Positions 29,397 through 38,855 of a stretch of 64,000 nt of DNA are shown in pieces (position 1 is the first letter of the stretch; each line of letters starts with the position of its first letter). The DNA comes from Victivallales bacterium. GTDB taxonomy: Bacteria > Verrucomicrobiota > Lentisphaeria > Victivallales > GWF2-38-69. Below the pieces are notes generated by a model, which searched no databases, was not told the origin of the DNA, and worked only from the letters and a program-made list of their open reading frames with translations. The position numbers and the translations under genes are program-made. Location: NCBI GenBank assembly GCA_021733985.1, contig JAIPJT010000004.1, forward strand, positions 1 to 64,000. Direction: 5' to 3'.

Positions 29397-30680
29397 TTAT
29401 TCTTCTTCATGGATTGCCTGAGGATTGTAGCCTTTTAACTTGTTTACCAGAATCACTAAAATTAAAAAAGCGGTTATTAACAGCATAAATACTGCTCCGG
29501 AAATAAAAACAAGTTTAAGCCCGACAGTTGCTTTGATGTAACTGGAAGCCAATGGAGCGATAACAGTGCCTACTGCTCCGCTTCCTAATACAGCAGTAGT
29601 CAGTCTGCTGGTTGCATGAGGAACCTGGGTAGTACCTGTAGTAGCAATTGTTGAATATGCTGCTGCAAAGCACATTCCTGTTACTGCGGTAAATAAAAAA
29701 GCCCAAATAATACTGATATTCAACACGGCCATGAGAAACAGGAGAATACCTGAAAGAGTGCAGATGAAACAGATATAAGTTTCCTGGGAAATTTTTTTTA
29801 GTATAAAAGTTGCGGAAAAGCGGCCGATTATTACAAAACCCCAAAAGGTCGAGATAAGGTAACTGCCGACACTGGCTGTCATTCCTATTTCTTTTTGTCC
29901 AAAAATAGGCAGCCAGAATATTACAATGGTTTCAGCAATCACATAGAACATTAAAGAAAAACTCATTAAATATACTGTAACAGGCCAGTTAACTAGTTCA
30001 TCAAGCCATGTCCTGCGGACCTCCAAATGTTTCGGCCTGGTTTTTTTTGAAGTTGAGACTGAAACTTTTTTGGGCGCTTCAAAGTTTGTAAATAGACAAA
30101 GTATAAATGCTAATACTATAAAAAGAATCACACTTGAAAGTGTTATATTCCAACTGAATTTAAGTTCATCAAGCATATAATTGAAAATTTTAGGAGCAGT
30201 AGTTGCACCGATGGCATATACCAGGGAAACTAATGCCATTTTAGAGGCTCTTTCTTTGTTATCCGTGATATAGATTATCAGATAGTATCCTAAGGAGAAG
30301 CACATTCCGTAACCAATTCCGTATACAAACAATGCTATGTAAAAAATATGGATATTGGTTGAAATCAGTATTATCCCAATGCCAATAAAAAGTAAAATAC
30401 TTGTAAGGATATTAGTTGTCTTAAGTGAAACAAATTCCAGCACAAGGCCTGTTGTGGCAAAAACCATAACTGCACTTGATAATGTAAAAAACGAATAACT
30501 TGCTACAGCGCTTGAAACATCCACACCTAAAGCTTTGGCTATATCTCCGATCACAACTCCGATTGCCGGAAAACTCGCACCTAAAAAAATCATATAAAGA
30601 TATGATACATATTCAATTTTTTTCTTTTCTGTTTTTAGATAACGCATATAGCGCTGTTTCATCGTTTCAGCAGCATACAT
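29397..30680 (-). CDS. MFS transporter, candidate lysine/amino-acid permease
   Basis: ~12 hydrophobic segments; inside the lysine-fermentation operon. Confidence 0.8.
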   Translation of the reverse strand: MYAAETMKQRYMRYLKTEKKKIEYVSYLYMIFLGASFPAIGVVIGDIAKALGVDVSSAVASYSFFTLSSAVMVFATTGLVLEFVSLKTTNILTSILLFIGIGIILISTNIHIFYIALFVYGIGYGMCFSLGYYLIIYITDNKERASKMALVSLVYAIGATTAPKIFNYMLDELKFSWNITLSSVILFIVLAFILCLFTNFEAPKKVSVSTSKKTRPKHLEVRRTWLDELVNWPVTVYLMSFSLMFYVIAETIVIFWLPIFGQKEIGMTASVGSYLISTFWGFVIIGRFSATFILKKISQETYICFICTLSGILLFLMAVLNISIIWAFLFTAVTGMCFAAAYSTIATTGTTQVPHATSRLTTAVLGSGAVGTVIAPLASSYIKATVGLKLVFISGAVFMLLITAFLILVILVNKLKGYNPQAIHEEE

Positions 30681-30757
30681 AAACTCCCCCCTTTTATTTT
30701 TAATTAAACATAGTAACAGATTCAGCGTAAACCTACGCTGGATCTGTTTTAAACAAA

Positions 30758-31795
30758 TTAAACATATAATTGTTTGTAGAGCTCTCTGATTCGGGTGCTT
30801 TCACGGATGATATTAATAGCTATATTTGCGTGATTATAAGCATAACCGTTTCCTACAATCATATCAATATCTTTGCCTACACCTTCAGCGCCCAGGGCTG
30901 CTTTAGTAAAAGATGTGGCCATGCTGAAAAAATATACAGTTCCTCTGTCCTTTGTCATGAGAATTGAACCCATTTCTGTATTCTGTATGTTTACATTATT
31001 TATAACTACATCGCAGAGCTTTCCATTTGTTGCAGCCATAGCTTTTTCATAGCAGCTGATAGCGTCAGTTGCGTCAAGCTTTATGACCTCGTCACATAGT
31101 TCCAAACTTTTCAGGAGTTTAAGGTTTTCATCTGAGTAGTCCATGCCTATGATTTTACCGTTGGGACCGGCGGCTTTTTTAGCGGCATAAGCGCAGAGAA
31201 TGCCTGATTTTCCTGCAGCACCGATAATTGCAACTGTATTGTCTTTTTTGACAAGCCTTTCTGTCTGGGCCGGTGCCCCGGCTACATCTAATACAGCCAA
31301 AGCAAGTGAAGGTGGAATATCATCAGGAAGCTTTGCATATATAGCTGATTCAAATAGTATTGCCTGTCCTTTAATTACAACCTGGTCAATGTTCTTTTTT
31401 ACTTCCACAATTTCATCTATTTTTAATGGAGTCAGTGACAAGGATACCAGGCTTGCAATTCTGTCTCCCTCTTTGACTGAAACTTTAGATTTTATTTTAT
31501 CTCCGATTGCATCTATATTCCCAATAAACATGCCGCCTGAACCGGTCACGGGATTTTTAAGTTTGCCGTTTCTCTTTACTAAATCCAGGATGATTTCCTT
31601 GATTTTTTCACTATCCCCGCCTGCTTGTTCTTTTATCTGTGTAAAACTTGCAGAGTCCACATTTAAAATATCAACATTGACACGTATTTCGTTGTCAAAT
31701 AGCTCCATGTCATTTGAAATTTTTAAAGCTGGCTGAGGCAGTACTCTGGCCGGCTCGATTACTCTGTGGATTCCGTATGGGTTCCCTTGTTTCAT
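30758..31795 (-). CDS. kdd: L-erythro-3,5-diaminohexanoate dehydrogenase
   Basis: 'MKQGNPYGIHRVIEPARVLPQPALKISNDMELFDNEIRVNVDILNVDSASF'; 'AIIGAAGKSGILCAYAA'; the listed ORF starts at 31864, but the RBS-supported Met is at 31795. Confidence 0.92.
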   Translation of the reverse strand: MKQGNPYGIHRVIEPARVLPQPALKISNDMELFDNEIRVNVDILNVDSASFTQIKEQAGGDSEKIKEIILDLVKRNGKLKNPVTGSGGMFIGNIDAIGDKIKSKVSVKEGDRIASLVSLSLTPLKIDEIVEVKKNIDQVVIKGQAILFESAIYAKLPDDIPPSLALAVLDVAGAPAQTERLVKKDNTVAIIGAAGKSGILCAYAAKKAAGPNGKIIGMDYSDENLKLLKSLELCDEVIKLDATDAISCYEKAMAATNGKLCDVVINNVNIQNTEMGSILMTKDRGTVYFFSMATSFTKAALGAEGVGKDIDMIVGNGYAYNHANIAINIIRESTRIRELYKQLYV

Positions 31796-31817
31796 GTTAC
31801 CTGTTCCTTTGTTTGTT

Positions 31818-32636
31818 TTAATTTTTAAGTTTAAACATTTCTCTGACATCTGCGGGCGTTGCAACAGAATATCCTGCGGCTTTGGATATTTTTGCAGCTC
31901 GTTCTACAAGCTGAGCATTGCTTTCGGCTAAAATACCTTTATCGAAATATATATTGTCTTCAAAGCCTACGCGCATAAAACCGCCAAGAGCAAGAGCTCC
32001 GTAATGGGCTTCAAGTGCTGCTTTGCCGCCAATGCCTATTACTGTCCAGCAAGTGCTTTCCGGCAGTCTCCTTACAAAAAAGCCAAGAGTTTCGACATCA
32101 TATTTTGCCGCACCAGGGACATTTAAAACAAAACTGTAATGGTAAGGCGGTTCTATGAGTCCTTCTTTAACAAGGAGATTTGCAGAATAAACATGGGACA
32201 AGTCAAAACATTCGAGAGTAGGTTTAACATTCTGTCTTTTCATTTCTTTAGCAAATTGCCGCATAATAGGCAAAGTATTGACAATATATTCATTTCCGAA
32301 ATTCACTGTTCCGCAGTCAAGAGATGCCATTTCTGGTTTCAGTGAAACAACTTCAAGTCTTTCCTCGGGTGACATACCTACACCGCCGCCGGTTGTGACT
32401 TCAATGACTATATCACATTTTTTTCTAATAAGTTCAACTGCTTTTTGGAAAATATTAATATCCATCGTTGCTCTGCCGTCTTTGTCTCTGACATGCAAGT
32501 GGCAGATAGAAGCTCCCTTAAGATATGAATTATAAGTACTTTCTGCTATTTCTTCGGGAGTAACAGGCAGGTTCGGATTATCTTTTTTGGATGTTTCGGC
32601 ACCGCAGACAGCCACAGTAATGACCATTTTTTTCAT
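31818..32636 (-). CDS. kce: 3-keto-5-aminohexanoate cleavage enzyme
   Basis: BKACE family: 'MVITVAVCGAETSKKDNPNLPVTPEEIAESTYNSYLKGASICHLHVRD'; next to kdd. Confidence 0.95.
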   Translation of the reverse strand: MKKMVITVAVCGAETSKKDNPNLPVTPEEIAESTYNSYLKGASICHLHVRDKDGRATMDINIFQKAVELIRKKCDIVIEVTTGGGVGMSPEERLEVVSLKPEMASLDCGTVNFGNEYIVNTLPIMRQFAKEMKRQNVKPTLECFDLSHVYSANLLVKEGLIEPPYHYSFVLNVPGAAKYDVETLGFFVRRLPESTCWTVIGIGGKAALEAHYGALALGGFMRVGFEDNIYFDKGILAESNAQLVERAAKISKAAGYSVATPADVREMFKLKN

Positions 32637-32671
32637 AGTTAAATTTCTCCTGTATTTTATGATTCCCGTTA

Positions 32672-33346
32672 TTATTTAATATCTATAGTTTTTATATCGT
32701 CAGGAACAAGAAATTCTGCATCTGTTGCTTTTTTGATATCATCTATTGTTGTATCCGGAGCGATTTCTTCTAAAACCATTCCTTTATTAGTTATCTTAAA
32801 AACACCCATTTCGGTTATAATGTCAGTAACTTTTCCTGCAGCTGTTAACGGCAGGGAACATTTTTTCATTATTTTAGGATTCCCTTTTTGAGTGTGCAGC
32901 ATTGCGACTATAACTCTCTTTGCGCCGGAAACAAGGTCCATAGCCCCACCCATTCCGGGAACCATTTTGCCGGGTATTTTCCAATTGGCAATATCGCCGC
33001 TTTGGCTTACCTGTAATGCGCCGAGAATTGTGACATCTACATGTCCGCCGCGGATAATACCAAAAGAAGTAGCCGAATCGAAATACATTGCACCCGGGTT
33101 TGCAGTAACAGGCTGTCCTCCTGCATTTGTAAGCCTGAGATCTTCATTACCTTTTTCAGGAGCAGGTCCCAGTCCCATAATTCCGTTCTCTGACTGAAAA
33201 GTAATATCCTGGCCACTTTCTATATAATTTGCCACCATGGTAGGAAGGCCTATGCCGAGGTTAACTACATTGCCGTCATTAAGCTCTTTTGCGGCTCGTT
33301 TAGCGATTAATACTTTAGGATTCATATTACAGTTTTCCTCCATCAA
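32672..33346 (-). CDS. atoA: CoA-transferase subunit B (butyrate-acetoacetate type; start probably 33325)
   Basis: 'NDGNVVNLGIGLPTMVANYI...ITFQSENGIMGLGPAP'. Confidence 0.92.
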   Translation of the reverse strand: MMEENCNMNPKVLIAKRAAKELNDGNVVNLGIGLPTMVANYIESGQDITFQSENGIMGLGPAPEKGNEDLRLTNAGGQPVTANPGAMYFDSATSFGIIRGGHVDVTILGALQVSQSGDIANWKIPGKMVPGMGGAMDLVSGAKRVIVAMLHTQKGNPKIMKKCSLPLTAAGKVTDIITEMGVFKITNKGMVLEEIAPDTTIDDIKKATDAEFLVPDDIKTIDIK

Positions 33347-34028
33347 CTATATAATCAACAAAGATATGAGAAGTTACTACATTGTCGGGGTCAATCTCGC
33401 CGACTTCAACGATTTTTGCTGCTTCAACAATTACTCTGTCACAAGCCATTGCCATTAGCGGATTAAAGTTTCTTTCAGTTTTGCTGTAGCAGATATTGCC
33501 TTTTCTGTCTACAATAGCACCTTTTATCAGAGCGACATCTCCTCTCATAGGCTTTTCCAGGAGGTAGGTCTTTCTGTCAACAACAATTTTTTGCTTATCT
33601 TTTTCCACTTCTGTTTTTAGTCCTGTCGGTGTTAAAATACCTCCAAGCCCGAAACCAGCGGCTCTGATTTGTTCGGCGAGTGTGCCTTGCGGAACTAAAG
33701 TTACTTTAGCTTCTCCGGTATTCATCTGTTTACCGGTTTCCTTATTTGTCCCAATGTGGGTTGATATAAGATGTGAAATCTGTTTATTGACTATTAATTT
33801 GCCTATACCGGCTTTAATATTACCGATATCTTCTGCGAAGCCTGAGTCATTACATATTACTGTAAGATTTTCAACTTTTTTATTACATAGTTCATCAATA
33901 AGCCTGTGCGGTGCACCGCAGGATAAAAAACCGCCTATCATTAGAGTGTCGCCTTCTCTTATGAGGTCGGCGGCGATTTCTGCTGTAATAATTTTACTTT
34001 TACTCATTTCTATTTCCTGTTTTAGCAA
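33327..34028 (-). CDS. atoD: CoA-transferase subunit A (start probably 34007)
   Basis: 'LIREGDTLMIGGFLSCGAPHRLIDEL...AAGFGLGGILTPTGL'. Confidence 0.92.
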   Translation of the reverse strand: MLKQEIEMSKSKIITAEIAADLIREGDTLMIGGFLSCGAPHRLIDELCNKKVENLTVICNDSGFAEDIGNIKAGIGKLIVNKQISHLISTHIGTNKETGKQMNTGEAKVTLVPQGTLAEQIRAAGFGLGGILTPTGLKTEVEKDKQKIVVDRKTYLLEKPMRGDVALIKGAIVDRKGNICYSKTERNFNPLMAMACDRVIVEAAKIVEVGEIDPDNVVTSHIFVDYIVDGGKL

Positions 34029-34073
34029 ATATAAAATATTAAAAATGACGTTTCCTGTTAACCGATTTAAACT

Positions 34074-35321
34074 TTAGCAGTATTTTTCTTCTAAAGCTTT
34101 AAAGGTTTCATCGATTGACTTTAAGGTGTATTTTAAGTCTTTATCTGTATGTCGATAACAAACATACCAGTGGTGATAAGGCTGCAGGAATACATTTTTT
34201 CTAATCATTTCAGTATAGAATTCTTTCCTGATCGCTTTATATGATCCATCTTCATTCTTTGGAAAAGTGATAAAGAACATCGGCGGAATTCCTGTCAGAT
34301 CTGCATCAATTTTACTTTCAACGAGAATTTTTTTAATGCCGTTCATCAAGTATTCGCCCTTTTTCCATATTGTTTCAAGAATATCATTATTTTCGAGTAG
34401 TTCTATTGTTTTAAGAGCAGCAACATGGCTTATACTGTTGGGGAAGAATGTAGAAGATATGAATACATTTTTGACTGCTTCTTTCATGAATTCTTTTTTT
34501 CCGGCTACAGCTCCTATCGGGTAACCGTTAGCCATAGCTTTGCCGAAAACAGCCATATCAGGTGTTACCCCGTAATATTTCTGTGCACCCCCAAGCGTGA
34601 CTCTGAAACCGGTTCTTATCTCGTCAAAAATAACTACAGCGCCATACCTATGTGCAAGTTCCTTAACACTTTCCAGATATCCGGGTTTGGGAGCTTCCAT
34701 AGGTTTTGCAGTCGGATGCGCAAAAGGGGTGATAATAACCGCTGCTGTATTGTTCTCATGTTCTTTCAGTAAACTTTCGAGATTTTCAAGATCATTATAA
34801 TGAAATTCGTGAATATCTTCATAAACTTTTTTAGGGACTCCGCCTTTTACTTCTACGCACCAGTTATGCCACCCGTGATATCCGCATCTTAATACTTTTG
34901 TCTTCTGTGTATAGGATCGGGCTATTCTTATTGCGCTTGTTGTTGCATCTGAGCCGGTTGTTACAAAAAGGCTCATTTCTGCGCAGGGAATGTGTTCACG
35001 CATTTTTACAGCCAAATCATTCTGAAATTTCTGAGTTAAGGAAAAACAAAATCCTTTTTCTCTTATTTGTTTAATAACGGCTTCATCGATTTCTTCTTCT
35101 CTGTATCCTAAAAGTATCGGGCCGTATGCACAAAGGTAATCAATATATTCATTACCGTCAATATCTTCTATTCTGCCGCCTTTAGCTTTGTCAAAATAAA
35201 TAGGATATTCACCTTCTACAAAGTTATAAGGCCTTCTAATCCCGAGTACACCGCCGGGGATATTTTCTTTGCCTCTTTCGTATTCATTGAGTGAATTGGT
35301 GAGATTCAGCTTTTCTGTCAT
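34074..35321 (-). CDS. Class-III (GSA-like) PLP aminotransferase; candidate 3-aminobutyryl-CoA beta-transaminase
   Basis: 'VTTGSDATTSAIRIARSYTQKTKVLRCGYHGWHNW', 'FDEIRTGFRVTLGGAQKYYGVTPDMAVFGKAMANGYPIGAVAG' (PLP Lys). Confidence 0.85.
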   Translation of the reverse strand: MTEKLNLTNSLNEYERGKENIPGGVLGIRRPYNFVEGEYPIYFDKAKGGRIEDIDGNEYIDYLCAYGPILLGYREEEIDEAVIKQIREKGFCFSLTQKFQNDLAVKMREHIPCAEMSLFVTTGSDATTSAIRIARSYTQKTKVLRCGYHGWHNWCVEVKGGVPKKVYEDIHEFHYNDLENLESLLKEHENNTAAVIITPFAHPTAKPMEAPKPGYLESVKELAHRYGAVVIFDEIRTGFRVTLGGAQKYYGVTPDMAVFGKAMANGYPIGAVAGKKEFMKEAVKNVFISSTFFPNSISHVAALKTIELLENNDILETIWKKGEYLMNGIKKILVESKIDADLTGIPPMFFITFPKNEDGSYKAIRKEFYTEMIRKNVFLQPYHHWYVCYRHTDKDLKYTLKSIDETFKALEEKYC

Positions 35322-35455
35322 AATTAACTCCTAATGTTATTTTTTATCCAAAAACTGATATTTGTGAGCCTCTGAAAAATAATGATATCATTGTATATTT
35401 TCATTACAATAAAAAAAATAATTTACTATTGAAAATAAAAAAAATATATAACTAA

Positions 35456-35477
35456 AAGTCAAACAAATAATTGACTT
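35456..35477. promoter_or_regulatory. Inverted repeat AAGTCAA-N8-TTGACTT in the lysine operon/regulator divergent promoter region
   Basis: Perfect 7-bp arms read directly. Confidence 0.45.
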
Positions 35478-35529
35478 ATAAATTAATTAATATTTATTTG
35501 AATAAAAAAGATAAATAAAGGAAGGTGAA

Positions 35530-37095
35530 ATGTTACTATACTATAAAAAATTAAGATCACTAAGAAAAGCCACAGGCTTACAGACCAAAGTGTTTTGTGA
35601 ACGCATAGGTGTTTCAGTTTCAACTTTGTGGCACTGGGAGAAAGGCAGTAAAACGCCATCAGAGAAAAGAGTTAGAAAATTAGCGAAAGTTTTATGCGTA
35701 TCGGTTGATGAAATATCGGATCTGACTCCTGAATACAAAAAATCAGATCAGGATCTGTCTGAGATAATCAATATCTGGCGTGACAATTCGGGTTTGAGTA
35801 TGAAGGAATCGGAAGCCGAGTTTAATATACTTATAAATAAATTAATTAGGCAGCATAAAAACCTGATTCAGCATTCCTTAATAACAAAAGCAATACTTTC
35901 ATCTATTAATTCAATTATATATATTAAAGACATCAATCAAAAATATTTAGTTGCCAATGATGCTTTTATTGAATTATTGGGATTGATTAATGGTTACAGG
36001 GTTGACGGAAAAACAGATTTTGATTTTTATAATAGTACAGAAGCTAAAGAGATTATTAATCAGGACAATCAGGTTCTTTCTACTGGTAAGCCCATAACAA
36101 ATTTAAACAGTTTTATGCCCGGTACAAAAAAGAAGAGACATGCATTAATTTCAAAGTTTCCAATTCTTGATTCAGAGAATAAAATTGTAGGACTTATTGG
36201 GACTTACAATGATATTACAGAAATGAAAAAGGCGGGAAGAGTAAGAGAGATACTTGAAATATATGTGGGGGCGATGACAGACTGCTTATCTGTTTTTTTC
36301 AGTCACAATTATAAGTACATATTTGTAAATAATGCTTATGCAGATATTTTCGGATATCCTGTAGAAAAATTTTATGAGGGTGGACTGATTGATTTTTTTG
36401 CTGAAAAATGTGTTCATCCTGATGACAGGGAACAAGAAAAAAAATATTTAAAGGAAAAAAACTGGCCTAAACAACGTATTTACAGGATTATTAAACCGAA
36501 CGGTGATGTCAGGTGGCTGGAAGGAAGTGTGAACAGAAGAAAATATTTTGGTAAGGAATGCTGTATTTCAGTTAACCGTGATATAACAGAAAGAGTTTAC
36601 GAATCTGCCTTTAGCGACCTGTTCGGGCTTATACTGGAACATTCTGATGATGTCCTGTGGATTAGAGATAAAACAGAAAATGAAGGGTTGGTTTTTGTAT
36701 CAGTTTCTGTCAGAAAACTTTATGGTCATTCAGAAGATATTTTTTACAAAGATTCATTTTTTTGGTTAAATAAATGTCTTTATTCAAAAGATAAAACTGT
36801 ATGGTTATTAAACGAAGAAAACAGTTCTCTCCGGGACTATAAAAAGGAATACAGGATATATGATTCTAAACAGCAGCTTAAGTGGATAGAATTAACATGC
36901 TTCGAATACAAATTTTTAGGTAAAGAGTGTTATTGTTATCTTGAAAAAAATATTACTGATAAAAAGGCTGTGGAAAAGTCAAAGGAAAATGAAAGCCTAA
37001 GAAAGGTTGCGAAAAAACTAAGAAAAATGGATTTTAATACAGATTTAATTTCCGAGATAACAGAATTAAGTAGAAAACAAATTGAAGTTTTATAG
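35530..37095 (+). CDS. XRE-family HTH-PAS fusion regulator (paralog 3), multiple PAS domains, divergent from the lysine operon
   Basis: 'LRKATGLQTKVFCERIGVSVSTLWHWEKGSKTPSEKRVRKLAKVLCVSVDEISDL' plus PAS repeats 'IYIKDINQKYLVANDAFI...GKTDFDFYN...PGTKKKRHALISKFPILD'. Confidence 0.9.
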   Translation: MLLYYKKLRSLRKATGLQTKVFCERIGVSVSTLWHWEKGSKTPSEKRVRKLAKVLCVSVDEISDLTPEYKKSDQDLSEIINIWRDNSGLSMKESEAEFNILINKLIRQHKNLIQHSLITKAILSSINSIIYIKDINQKYLVANDAFIELLGLINGYRVDGKTDFDFYNSTEAKEIINQDNQVLSTGKPITNLNSFMPGTKKKRHALISKFPILDSENKIVGLIGTYNDITEMKKAGRVREILEIYVGAMTDCLSVFFSHNYKYIFVNNAYADIFGYPVEKFYEGGLIDFFAEKCVHPDDREQEKKYLKEKNWPKQRIYRIIKPNGDVRWLEGSVNRRKYFGKECCISVNRDITERVYESAFSDLFGLILEHSDDVLWIRDKTENEGLVFVSVSVRKLYGHSEDIFYKDSFFWLNKCLYSKDKTVWLLNEENSSLRDYKKEYRIYDSKQQLKWIELTCFEYKFLGKECYCYLEKNITDKKAVEKSKENESLRKVAKKLRKMDFNTDLISEITELSRKQIEVL

Positions 37096-37145
37096 TTTTA
37101 TAAGTTTACCGAATAACTTTTTTATAAAGGGAATTTAAAATATCT

Positions 37146-37538
37146 ATGAATAATAATAAAAAATATATTTACAAAGAGGGGTTTAATTTTAATTTTGATA
37201 ATTCCGCCTGTGAACATTGCGGAGGAAAATGCTGTTCCGGAGAGAGCGGTTATATCTGGATAACTCAGGCGGAAATAAAAAAAACAGCTGAATATTTAGA
37301 TGTTAAATTAAATACTTTTTTTACAGAATATTTAAGATTTAAAAATGGTAGTTATACTATAAAAGATATTAAGTACGGTGGTTATTATTCCTGCCTCTTT
37401 TTTGATAGAGAAGAAAATAAATGTCTAATATATCCGGTTAGACCTTTACAGTGTAGAACATACCCGTTCTGGGAAATGTATATGGGAGATTCTGAAGAAT
37501 TATTTGATGATTGTCCAGGTGTAAAAAAGCTTCCATGA
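37146..37538 (+). CDS. YkgJ-family zinc/iron-chelating Cys-cluster protein
   Basis: 'CEHCGGKCCSGESGYIWIT...CLIYPVRPLQCRTYPFW'. Confidence 0.85.
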   Translation: MNNNKKYIYKEGFNFNFDNSACEHCGGKCCSGESGYIWITQAEIKKTAEYLDVKLNTFFTEYLRFKNGSYTIKDIKYGGYYSCLFFDREENKCLIYPVRPLQCRTYPFWEMYMGDSEELFDDCPGVKKLP

Positions 37539-37561
37539 AACAGGGTGCATGCACCCTGTTT
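37538..37561. terminator. 24-nt perfect palindrome aaacagggtgcatgcaccctgttt plus T-run
   Basis: Read directly; followed by ttgttt; lies between convergent genes. Confidence 0.8.
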
Positions 37562-37607
37562 TTGTTTCAGAAAAGATTAAACTTCGCTGAACGAAGAACA
37601 GCATTAA

Positions 37608-38855
37608 CTATCTCCTGTTCAAATTCTGTATATTTTCCTCGAGCAGGGTTGCCACTCCTTCTGATGGAGTAAAAAATTTATATGTGTTTTTACAGATATT
37701 ACATCTTCCGCAGTCTGAAGAGGTATCTGATGGCTGAGTATATACTGTTATTGTACCTTCATAGTTACGCAGTATGAGTTTTTTATCAGATCTCGAAATT
37801 ACATAGTTGGGCATTACCGGTATTTTACCACCTCCGCCTGGTGCATCTACAACGTAAGTCGGAACAGCCATTCCGGAAGTATGGCCTCTTAAATTTTCGA
37901 TTATTTCAATACCTTTTCCTACGGAAGTTCTGAAATGACTTATTCCTGTAGATAGATCACATTGATATATATAGTACGGTTTTACTCTTATTTTCAAAAG
38001 TTCATGCATTAACTCTTTCATAATAAAAGGACAGTCGTTTACATCACGCAGCAGTACGGTTTGATTGCCCACAGGGACCCCGTTCTCAGTAAGTTTGTCG
38101 CAGGCGATTTTTGCTTCTTCTGTTATTTCGTCCGGATGATTAAAGTGAGTATTGAAGAAAATAGGCTGATATTTTTTTATAATATTTACAAGGTTGTCTG
38201 TTATTCTCTGCGGCATAACTACAGGAGTTCTGCTTCCAATTCTGATGATTTCGACATGATTAATATTTCTTAAAGTTTCCAGAATATACTCAATCCTGCT
38301 ATCCGGTAATGTTAAAGGATCACCTCCGGAAACAATTACATCCCTGATCTGCTTATTTTTTTTAATATAATTTACAGCATCCAAAAAACATTCCTTATTA
38401 AAACCGCTTTCATCACAACCTACAACTCTGCGGCGAGTACAGTGTCTGCAGTACATAGAGCATTTTCTTGTAACAAGGAGGAGAACTCTGTCAGGGTATC
38501 GATGAGTTAAACCTGGTACAGGTGAATCTATATCTTCATGGAGTGGGTCAGAAATATCCGAATCATCTTTAATTAGTTCCTGTATTCTTGGGACAGCCTG
38601 TAATCTGATGGGGCATCTAATATAATTTTCATCGATGAGTGCGGCGTAATAGGGGGTAATTGCCATTTTGAATTTTTTTAAACTTATGGCCAGCTGTTCT
38701 TTTTCCTTTTCATCAATTGTAATGATCTTTGAAAGAGACGAAATGTCTTTAATTGTGTTATTTAACTGCCATTTCCAGTCATTCCAGTCTTCGTCTTTTA
38801 CATCCTTAAATATCGGAATATGCTTGTGGAGTACTTTTCTGTAGATCTTCTTCAT
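37608..38855 (-). CDS. kamA: Lysine 2,3-aminomutase (radical SAM)
   Basis: 'RVLLLVTRKCSMYCRHCTRRRVVG' CxxxCxxC; 'DVIVSGGDPLTLPD'; 'YVVDAPGGGGKIP'. Confidence 0.95.
   Translation of the reverse strand: MKKIYRKVLHKHIPIFKDVKDEDWNDWKWQLNNTIKDISSLSKIITIDEKEKEQLAISLKKFKMAITPYYAALIDENYIRCPIRLQAVPRIQELIKDDSDISDPLHEDIDSPVPGLTHRYPDRVLLLVTRKCSMYCRHCTRRRVVGCDESGFNKECFLDAVNYIKKNKQIRDVIVSGGDPLTLPDSRIEYILETLRNINHVEIIRIGSRTPVVMPQRITDNLVNIIKKYQPIFFNTHFNHPDEITEEAKIACDKLTENGVPVGNQTVLLRDVNDCPFIMKELMHELLKIRVKPYYIYQCDLSTGISHFRTSVGKGIEIIENLRGHTSGMAVPTYVVDAPGGGGKIPVMPNYVISRSDKKLILRNYEGTITVYTQPSDTSSDCGRCNICKNTYKFFTPSEGVATLLEENIQNLNRR

Noticed and set aside
34074-35321. HemL (glutamate-1-semialdehyde aminomutase) for heme/B12 synthesis
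   Set aside because: No other tetrapyrrole genes adjacent; operon context points to lysine fermentation. Not formally excluded without phylogeny.
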